Shown: in pieces, positions 8,231-14,851 of the stretch
Position numbering within the stretch: the first letter of the stretch is position 1
How the letters are laid out: the number at the start of each line of letters is the position of its first letter
DNA from: CALAGB01 sp963789565
GTDB lineage: Bacteria > Chloroflexota > Chloroflexia > Thermomicrobiales > Thermomicrobiaceae
Assembly (NCBI GenBank): GCA_963789565.1
Contig: CAWBKX010000002.1
Location: 1,736,001-1,800,000, forward strand
Direction: 5' to 3'
DNA length: 64,000 nt
The notes under the pieces: model-generated
The model's input: only the letters and a program-made list of their open reading frames with translations
Databases searched by the model: none
What the model was told of the DNA's origin: nothing
Program-made: the position numbers and the translations under genes

Positions 8231-9496
8231 ATGAATCGCTCCTCGGCGTTGACTGCGCTGCGTCATCGCGACTTCCGACTGCTGTGGGCCGGGCAAGCAG
8301 TTTCGTTTCTCGGAACGCAAGTTCAAACAGTGGCGCTGGCCTGGCTGGTCTATTCACTGACCGGCTCGGCGGCGCAGCTCGGAGGCATCGGTCTGGCGCG
8401 CGCCATTCCGACCATCCTCCTTTCCCTCTTTGGTGGCACCCTCGCCGACCGGCGCGACCGGCGCAAATTGCTGATCATCTCGCAGGGCGTGCTGGCCGCC
8501 CTCTCAGCGCTGCTGGCGATCGCCGTCAGTGCCGGAATGACGAGCATCTTTCTGCTGGACACCTTCGCCGTCCTGACGGCGGCGGCTTCCGCTTTCGAAG
8601 GTCCAGCCAGCCAGGCGTTCATTCCGCAGCTCGTGCCACGTGAGCATCTCTCCAACGCGCTGACGCTCAACGTCCTCTCGACCGACACCGTCGCCGTCGT
8701 CGGTCCGGCCGTCGGCGGCATTGCCATTGGGCTATTGGGCGTCTCAGCGGCTTTCTGGATCGACGCCCTTTCCTTCTTCGCGGTGGTAGCGGCGCTCGTA
8801 CTCATGCGCACCCGCGCCGCCGCGCCCAAGGCGGAGGGCCATCCCATGCGAGCGTTGCTGTTGGGACTCTCGTTCGTGCGGGAACGCGGGATCCTCTGGC
8901 AGCTGATGGTGATCGATTTTCTGGCCACGCTCTTCATCTCACCGACCGGATTGCTGCCCGTCTTCGCGCGTGACGTCCTGTCGGTCGGTCCGACCGGTTT
9001 GGGGATCCTTTACGCCGCACCGTCGGCGGGGGCTGTCATCGGCGCGGCACTTATGGCGTTCGCGCCTGCACCACGTCATCCGGGCCGCATGGTGGCCATC
9101 GTCATCGCCGGATATGCGGCGTCGCTGGCGCTCTTCGGCGTCTCGAGCTGGATCGGACTGGCGCTCGTGCTGTTGGGGCTTGGCGGGGGCCTGGATGCCA
9201 TCAGCATGGCCATGCGCCACACCGTGCGACAGTTGGCCACACCGGACGAGTTACGAGGCAGGGTCGGTGCCCTGGCGGAGGTCTTCTCGGCCGGAGGTCC
9301 GCGATTGGGCGAGTTCCAGGCCGGATTCGTGGCGAGCGCGATCGGGGCACCCGGTGCCATGGTGGCCGGCGGGTTGGCGTGCCTGGCGATGGTCGCCACC
9401 TCGCGCTTCTGGGCGCCGAATCTCTGGACCTATCAGGATGCCGACGTTCCCCATTCGGTCGCCAGCACGGCCGCCGAGATCCGCCACGACGACTGA
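8231..9496 (+). CDS. MFS transporter (EntS/MFS_3-like exporter)
   Basis: 421 residues from the ATG at 8231; the frame opens earlier, but MFS_3 proteins start shortly before the motif ALRHRDFRLLWAG, which begins here eight residues in. Twelve membrane segments are expected from the hydrophobic pattern, with the conserved loop GGTLADRRDRRKLL between spans 2 and 3 (motif A). Known: this branch of the major facilitator superfamily includes the enterobactin exporter EntS and various drug or metabolite exporters. No siderophore or antibiotic genes lie nearby, so the substrate is unknown. It converges on the cupin gene, with six bases between the two stops. Confidence 0.85.
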   Translation: MNRSSALTALRHRDFRLLWAGQAVSFLGTQVQTVALAWLVYSLTGSAAQLGGIGLARAIPTILLSLFGGTLADRRDRRKLLIISQGVLAALSALLAIAVSAGMTSIFLLDTFAVLTAAASAFEGPASQAFIPQLVPREHLSNALTLNVLSTDTVAVVGPAVGGIAIGLLGVSAAFWIDALSFFAVVAALVLMRTRAAAPKAEGHPMRALLLGLSFVRERGILWQLMVIDFLATLFISPTGLLPVFARDVLSVGPTGLGILYAAPSAGAVIGAALMAFAPAPRHPGRMVAIVIAGYAASLALFGVSSWIGLALVLLGLGGGLDAISMAMRHTVRQLATPDELRGRVGALAEVFSAGGPRLGEFQAGFVASAIGAPGAMVAGGLACLAMVATSRFWAPNLWTYQDADVPHSVASTAAEIRHDD

Positions 9497-9502
9497 CGAC
9501 CG

Positions 9503-9940
9503 TCAGCGCGAGTCATTCTCCGGACCGTAGGGGATCGCCCGCGCCCATTCATCGGCGCTCGTCCGCGCTACCAGTACCACTACTGGGTCGCGTTCGGAGA
9601 GATTGTGGGCGCTGTGCGGGACACCGGGCTCGACAAAGATGAAATCACCTGGGCCGTTCACCAGCGTCTGTTTCAGCCCAGGACCGAAGCGGTGCTCCAC
9701 ACGGCCTTCCAGCACGTAGAGACCAACCTCATAGCCGTCGTGAATGTGCGGCTCGATCGATTCACCGGCGGGGAGCCGGGCCACGTTCATCGAGAGCGTG
9801 GTCGAGCCCACGGACCTGGCCGATATACCCAGGTTGTAGTGGGCCGCGCTCCAGTGATCGGTCTCGCCCCCAGCCCGCACCGTGGAGAAGCCACCCAGCC
9901 GCTCGATGCGGTCACTCACGTCGTGACGCGTCTCCGCCAC
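9503..9940 (-). CDS. Cupin-domain protein
   Basis: 145 residues, GTG start at 9940 with GGAG seven bases upstream. A single cupin barrel is evident: motif 1 is PHIHDGYEVGLYVLEGRVEH, with the metal-binding His-x-His, and motif 2 is PGDFIFVEPGVPHSAHN. The last segment DPVVVLVARTSADEWA is typical of small stand-alone cupins. It has no signal peptide, so it is cytoplasmic. Known: small cupins range from isomerases to dioxygenases and ligand sensors. The sequence alone does not say which this is. Confidence 0.82.
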   Translation of the reverse strand: MAETRHDVSDRIERLGGFSTVRAGGETDHWSAAHYNLGISARSVGSTTLSMNVARLPAGESIEPHIHDGYEVGLYVLEGRVEHRFGPGLKQTLVNGPGDFIFVEPGVPHSAHNLSERDPVVVLVARTSADEWARAIPYGPENDSR

Positions 9941-10059
9941 ATGTTTCTCCTATTCGTCTCCGTCAGGGATCATCGCGGGCATGGTACCACCTTACCCTAA
10001 ATGAGTCCCCAACCGCGATTGGGTCATGCGTCGCCGCACGTTCTAAGTTTGTTCAAAGG

Positions 10060-10749
10060 TTGGTGTTGTATTGTCGTGAACGAAGACGTGGAGGATCGAC
10101 GCTGGCGGAGAACCAGCGAGAACGGGTTCGGCTGTTGAAGAAGCTTGTGGTCGCGGTGCTGATCATAGGGACATTCGTCCTCTATAGCCTCACCCATCAA
10201 CCGGCAGGGATCTCGGCCCTTGCCCCGATTCCAACGGTCGACACGGCGGCTGTAGCTACGACGGCCAGTACGGCCATCGCGTCGAGCCCGCCGCCCACAG
10301 CGACCCCAAGTCCGACTCCAACCGTCGCTGAGCAGCCCAGCGTCAGCCACGATCATGAGGACGAGCACGGCGTCGCACCGTCGCCGTCACCTTCTCCGAC
10401 ACCGACTCCGAGCTCCATCCTGCCGCCGGTTACGAGCCCCACGCCGACGGTTGGCGTCGCAGGCGCTTACCAGGACGGAACCTACACCGGGCACATGGCT
10501 GATGCGCAATGGGGCTACGTGCAGGTGCAAGTCAACGTCTCCCAGGGCCACATCGCGCAGGTGCAATTTCTCAAATACCCCAGCGATCGCTCACGTTCCG
10601 TGCGCATCAATCAATACGCTGACCCTGTGCTGGTCCAGGAAGCCATGCAGGCACAGAGCGCGCATGTCGACATCGTGACGGGCGCGACCGACTCGAGCGA
10701 AGCCTTCATCCAATCCCTCTCCGATGCGCTGTCGCAGGCACAAGGCTGA
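10060..10749 (+). CDS. Membrane-anchored FMN-binding electron carrier (NqrC/RnfG-like domain)
   Basis: Up to 229 residues; the true start is unclear (TTG 10060, GTG 10063, or a start near 10102 after GGAGG). One N-terminal membrane anchor (KKLVVAVLIIGTFVLYSL) is followed by a long Pro/Ser/Thr-rich linker of about 90 residues with a His/Glu patch (DHEDEH), then an FMN-binding domain (about 140-229). The motif DIVTGATDSS fits the consensus at which ApbE attaches FMN to threonine; the acceptor would be the Thr codon at 10687-10689. The next gene is apbE and the third is a membrane electron-transfer protein, so this is inferred to be a flavinylated carrier moving electrons on the outer side of the membrane. 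Stop and next start are 11 bases apart. Confidence 0.85.
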   Translation: MVLYCRERRRGGSTLAENQRERVRLLKKLVVAVLIIGTFVLYSLTHQPAGISALAPIPTVDTAAVATTASTAIASSPPPTATPSPTPTVAEQPSVSHDHEDEHGVAPSPSPSPTPTPSSILPPVTSPTPTVGVAGAYQDGTYTGHMADAQWGYVQVQVNVSQGHIAQVQFLKYPSDRSRSVRINQYADPVLVQEAMQAQSAHVDIVTGATDSSEAFIQSLSDALSQAQG

Positions 10750-10760
10750 AAGGCCGTCGG

Positions 10761-11504
10761 GTGAAGCAGACGCGTCTGCTGATGGGGATGCCGATCACCG
10801 TCGAAATCCTTGATGCCGTCGTCATGTCGGAGGTATTCGACGACGTCTTCGCCGCATTCGCGGAGGTCGACGAGACATTCAGCACATATAAGGAGACGAG
10901 CGAGATCTCGCGATTGAATCGCGGCGAGATCGCAGTCGCGCAATGCAGTGCTGCCGTGCGCGAGATTCTGGCGCTGTGTGAAGTGACGCGTATCGAGACC
11001 AACGGTTACTTCAACGCAATGCGCGAAGGAGTCACCGACCCGTCCGGAATCGTCAAGGGCTGGGCCATTCAACAGGCGGCCGAGCGATTGAGACGAGAGG
11101 GATGGCGCGATTTCTATATCGACGCGGGTGGCGACGTGCAGGCGCATGGATTGAAGGAGGGGCGACCCTGGCGCGTCGGCATCCGCAACCCGTTTCGACG
11201 AGAGGAGATCGTCAAGGTCCTCTCGATACGTGACGTCGGTGTCGCGACGTCCGGAACGGCGATTCGCGGACAACACATCTACGACCCTTTCCGCCCAGGT
11301 GTCCCGCTCGGTGACATCGTCAGCCTGACCGTGATCGGCCCGAACGTCTACGAAGCCGACCGCTTCGCCACCGCCGCCTTCGCCATGGGCCGACAAGGGA
11401 TCAGCTTCGTCGGAAGCCTGGATGGCCTCGAAGGATACATGATCGACGCCGACGGCAAAGCCACCTACACCGCCGGGTTCGAGAGATTCGTGGATCGATC
11501 ATGA
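10761..11504 (+). CDS. apbE: ApbE, FAD:protein FMN transferase
   Basis: 247 residues, GTG start. Family motifs are visible: the N-terminal MGMPITVEIL strand, the middle DPSGIVKGWAIQQAAERL, the DAGGDVQAHG strand, and the C-terminal VATSGTAIRGQHIYDPF that binds the substrate and metal. It is shorter than many ApbE proteins (about 330 residues) because it lacks an N-terminal lipoprotein region, so it may act in the cytoplasm or be exported by an unknown route. Known: ApbE moves FMN from FAD onto a threonine in target proteins, as in NqrC and RnfG. The target is almost surely the preceding gene's VTGAT motif. Its stop overlaps the next start (ATGA). Confidence 0.88.
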   Translation: MKQTRLLMGMPITVEILDAVVMSEVFDDVFAAFAEVDETFSTYKETSEISRLNRGEIAVAQCSAAVREILALCEVTRIETNGYFNAMREGVTDPSGIVKGWAIQQAAERLRREGWRDFYIDAGGDVQAHGLKEGRPWRVGIRNPFRREEIVKVLSIRDVGVATSGTAIRGQHIYDPFRPGVPLGDIVSLTVIGPNVYEADRFATAAFAMGRQGISFVGSLDGLEGYMIDADGKATYTAGFERFVDRS

Positions 11505-13021
11505 TGCGACCGATCGACGCCGTCATCGATCACATCACCATGTACCGGCTGCTCCTCTATATCCTCTTCGTCGAGATCTTCGTGGGCGTGGTCTTCGCCT
11601 TCACCCACGATCTCGCCTTCTCGCCGGGTGCTCTCCTGATTTCGACCGTCTTCCTGGTCGTGATGTGCTGGACGTCGAACACCATCCTTGGGGCCATCTT
11701 CAACGTCCCAACCAACGTCGAGTCGTCCATTCTGACCGCCTTGATCCTGGCGCTCATATTCGATCCGCCGAAGACGACCAGCGACCTGATCGTGTTGGGA
11801 TGGGCCGCGATTCTGGCCATGTCATCCAAATACATCCTGGCACTGCACAACAAGCATCTCTTCAACCCGGCGGCCATCTCGGCCGTCTTCATCGGCTACG
11901 CGCTGCAGGACCCGGCAAGCTGGTGGGTCGGCACGTCACGCATGCTTCCCGTGGTGCTCATCGGGGGGCTCCTGATCGTGCGTAAAGTGCGTCAGGAGAC
12001 GATGGTGGGCGCCTTCCTGCTCACGGCCGTCGTTGGCGAGGGCGCGTTCGCGCTGCTCCACGGCACGACGCTGTCGCTCGAGCTGCGGCGCTTCCTGGTC
12101 GAATCACCTCTGTTTTTCTTCGCCTCGATCATGTTGACCGAGCCGCTCACTGCTCCCCCGACGAAGACCCTGAAATCGATCTACGGTCTGATAACGGGCA
12201 TCCTCTTCATCCCACAGGTTCACCTGGGCTCGACCTATTCGACGCCTGAACTGGCGCTGGTGATCGGCAACGTCTTCTCATATCTGGTCAGCCCCAAGCG
12301 GAAGTTCGTGCTGGCGTTGCAACGCAAGACGAGACTCACGCCCGATACAGTCGACTTCGCGTTCACCGCGCCGAATGGTCTGGCGTTTGCACCGGGTCAG
12401 TACATGGAATGGACGCTCGGCTATCCGAGGGCCGACAGCCGCGGCAACCGGCGCTATTTCACGCTAGCCTCCTCTCCGACGGAGTCGGTGATGCATTTGG
12501 GCGTCAAGTTCTATGACGAGGGAAGCAGTTTCAAGAAGGCACTGCTGGGGCTGAATCGGCGCTCCACGATCCTGGCTGGGCAGATAGCAGGCGACTTCAC
12601 GTTGCCGGCCAATCCTCGGGAGAAACTGGTCTTCATCGCTGGAGGGATCGGGATAACGCCCTTCCGCAGCATGTTGAAGTATCTGATCGACACCCGTCAG
12701 CAGCGGGACGTCGTTCTCTTCTACGCCGTGCGTCGGGTGGAGGAGATCGCCTATGTGGACGTGCTCGATGAGGCTAACCGCAGGCTGGCGATCCCCACCT
12801 ATTACACGCTGACCGACGCCGACGCGGCGCCACGCAACTGGGCCGGTTGCGTCGGTCGTGTTGACGCCGAAATGATCGCCAACGCGGTTCCCGACTACCG
12901 CGAGCGCGTCTTCTACCTCTCGGGCCCACCAACCATGGTGCGTTCCTACGATCGGATGCTGAGGAGAATGGGAGTCGGCCGCCGCCAGATCAAGAAGGAT
13001 TTCTTCTCCGGCCTGGCGTAA
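11501..13021 (+). CDS. RnfD/NqrB-like membrane domain fused to FNR-type reductase
   Basis: 506 residues. Residues 1-265 hold eight or more membrane spans with RnfD/NqrB hallmarks: ESSILTALILALIFDPP, HNKHLFNPAAISAVF and LTEPLTAPPTKTLKSIYG. I see no SGAT-type covalent flavin site in this half. Residues 270-506 form a ferredoxin-NADP+ reductase fold on the cytoplasmic side: FAD motif RRYFTLASSP, nucleotide motif FIAGGIGITPFRSML and C-terminal FYLSGPPTMV. Known: such fusions appear in flavin-based extracytosolic electron transfer loci. Inferred role: takes electrons from NAD(P)H, passes them across the membrane and on to the FMN protein encoded first in this operon. Confidence 0.87.
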   Translation: MMRPIDAVIDHITMYRLLLYILFVEIFVGVVFAFTHDLAFSPGALLISTVFLVVMCWTSNTILGAIFNVPTNVESSILTALILALIFDPPKTTSDLIVLGWAAILAMSSKYILALHNKHLFNPAAISAVFIGYALQDPASWWVGTSRMLPVVLIGGLLIVRKVRQETMVGAFLLTAVVGEGAFALLHGTTLSLELRRFLVESPLFFFASIMLTEPLTAPPTKTLKSIYGLITGILFIPQVHLGSTYSTPELALVIGNVFSYLVSPKRKFVLALQRKTRLTPDTVDFAFTAPNGLAFAPGQYMEWTLGYPRADSRGNRRYFTLASSPTESVMHLGVKFYDEGSSFKKALLGLNRRSTILAGQIAGDFTLPANPREKLVFIAGGIGITPFRSMLKYLIDTRQQRDVVLFYAVRRVEEIAYVDVLDEANRRLAIPTYYTLTDADAAPRNWAGCVGRVDAEMIANAVPDYRERVFYLSGPPTMVRSYDRMLRRMGVGRRQIKKDFFSGLA

Positions 13022-13118
13022 GCCGACTGCGGCGGAGGCAAGTCCCCACTAGCAACCACTCTTGTCGAATTGATCCTCTTTGTTGACCAACACAAAAATG
13101 CAGCCCGATTGCCCGAAG

Positions 13119-13222
13119 GCCTTCACCCGTACGAACGGGAGAGGGGTGCACTCCACCTTCTCCTGCTCGGCGGGAGAAGGTGGCGCCGCAGTGCCGGATG
13201 AGGGACGCCAGGCGGTGAAGGC
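13119..13222. repeat. Nested palindromic intergenic element (MITE/REP-like)
   Basis: An outer inverted repeat GCCTTCACC (13119-13127) / GGTGAAGGC (13214-13222) encloses a perfect 11-bp hairpin CCACCTTCTCC (13153-13163) / GGAGAAGGTGG (13173-13183). The shape and the CTTCTCC..GGAGAAG core resemble short dispersed palindromic elements common between bacterial genes. It lies between two convergent genes, so it may also stop transcription. Only one copy is in the window. Confidence 0.55.
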
Positions 13223-13251
13223 AGACCCCGGACATTCGGGTAAAGAACCGT

Positions 13252-14460
13252 CTACGGCTGGCAGGCCTGCGCCATGAGCGAGGCCGTGTCGGCGTTGTTG
13301 TCGACCTTCTGCACGTCGGCCTTCTGGATGCCCGCGGGCTGGAAGGGAGGTTGCGCCTGAAGCTGTGGACTGCCCAGGTGGACCTGATAGCAGCCGACGA
13401 ACGTTTGTGTGCTGCCGTTGTTCATGGTCGAGACGATGGTCGCCGGAACCGACCAATACAGGTTTCCGGCGGCTGCACCAGCCTGAACGTCGCCAATGGT
13501 CAGCTGTACCGACTTCGTGTCGCTGTATCCCTGCTGGAACTGATCGAACGGTGCGAGCTGTGACGTGGGAACGTTCGCTTCCCAATAGTAGTAGGCACGC
13601 GCGTATTCCTGCCGGTTGATGGCGTTGTAGAAGGAGCGGATCACCTCCGCGCCGTCATTGCGGTTGTCGAGATAGTTGCCCGCTCCGACGTCGTTGGGAT
13701 TCGCCACCGGCGTGACCGTTTGGGTGGCGCCGCCAGAACCGTTGCAGGCTGAATCGAGCATGCTCTGCAGGCTGGTGATGCTGGCTACCTGGTCGATCTT
13801 GGCCGACTGAATCGCCAGCGGATGGAACGGTGGAGCCGATTGGATCGCTGGTTGCCCCAGATGCAAGGTATAGCAGCCGATGAAGGTCTGCTTGCCGTTG
13901 CTGCTCGTGGTTGCGTCGAGCTTGACCGGAACCGAGTAGTAGATCTGCCCAGCGCCGACGCCCTCCCCAACCGAACCGAACGTCAGATCGACATGCTCTG
14001 TCGTGGCATAGCCCTGCTGAAACTGATCGAACGGCGGCAGCTGCGACGAATCCACGTTTGCTTCCCAGTATGAATAGGCTCGGGCATACTCCTTGGCGTT
14101 GATCGCGTCGTAGTAGGAGCGGATCACCGCTTCGGCCGTGCTGCGATCGTCCAGATAACCATTTTGCCCTCCGGGCGTCCCTTGCGGGTTTCCACCACTC
14201 GACGTTGCCGTAGCTGTCGGTTGCGTGGTGCCCGTTGCCGTCGCGCTCGGCGAGGGCGTGTCCGTCGCCGATGGAGTCGCGGTTTCCTGCGGTGTCGCGG
14301 TGGCCGTGGCCGGCATGCTGGTGGCAGTAGATGCGGCCGCTTCGGTGGACGTGCTGTTTGAACCGCCGCAGGCGGCCACCAAGACGGTCAGGACGAACAC
14401 GCCACTCAGCAAGCGAAGCGTGCGCCCCGCAGTTGTTATCGGTCTCAAGATGCTCTTCAT
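13252..14460 (-). CDS. Lipoprotein with two repeated domains
   Basis: 402 residues. A lipoprotein signal peptide ends in the lipobox VLVAACGG, so the mature protein is lipid-anchored outside the membrane. A Thr/Ser/Pro/Ala-rich linker (about residues 35-98) leads to two homologous domains of about 145 residues each (about 100-245 and 262-402). Both share the pattern YLD.R....EVIRS.Y.AIN..EYARAY.YWEANV, then FDQFQQGY, and each has two cysteines at matching places (a GCY and a C-terminal one), probably an internal disulfide. The fold is likely NTF2-like, judged by length and the AINAKEYARAY helix. Function unknown. Divergent from the LuxR-type gene. Confidence 0.78.
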   Translation of the reverse strand: MKSILRPITTAGRTLRLLSGVFVLTVLVAACGGSNSTSTEAAASTATSMPATATATPQETATPSATDTPSPSATATGTTQPTATATSSGGNPQGTPGGQNGYLDDRSTAEAVIRSYYDAINAKEYARAYSYWEANVDSSQLPPFDQFQQGYATTEHVDLTFGSVGEGVGAGQIYYSVPVKLDATTSSNGKQTFIGCYTLHLGQPAIQSAPPFHPLAIQSAKIDQVASITSLQSMLDSACNGSGGATQTVTPVANPNDVGAGNYLDNRNDGAEVIRSFYNAINRQEYARAYYYWEANVPTSQLAPFDQFQQGYSDTKSVQLTIGDVQAGAAAGNLYWSVPATIVSTMNNGSTQTFVGCYQVHLGSPQLQAQPPFQPAGIQKADVQKVDNNADTASLMAQACQP

Positions 14461-14851
14461 GTCCTCTTCTTCGTTCCTCTTCTTATCCGAGTGCCGCCGA
14501 GACGACCGTCTGAGCCTCGCGCTGACTCATCCGACCCGACGACTCGCTTCATCCCGCCATCTTTAGTCCACCGCTGTGAAACATGCGTGGCGCGAGATAC
14601 ACGAGTAATGACGCATCGCACTGACCAATAGTTACTGTGCATCGTTCCGTCAAGCGTGTTGACTCCGGAAACTGCCTTCCGGAGATCGATGGACTCACGA
14701 TTTCGAGGTCAGCATCCGCCTATGGTGCCGCTACCTCGGTAGACACGCCGGTCACACCACTTCATCGAGATTCACTTCACTCCAGTCAATCCGCTAATAT
14801 ATGGAGTACACGCAAGAGTGGCAGCTACAGTCGTAATGACTGGGATAGCGT
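14461..14851. other. Divergent intergenic region without recognisable gene
   Basis: About 390 bases between the lipoprotein and the LuxR-family regulator. It must hold both promoters. I saw no clear ORF, RNA gene or strong dyad. Confidence 0.5.

Noticed and set aside
13252..14361. Long plus-strand frames opposite the lipoprotein
   Set aside because: They mirror the Thr/Ser-rich linker and repeated domain of the minus-strand gene and have Arg-rich nonsense composition.
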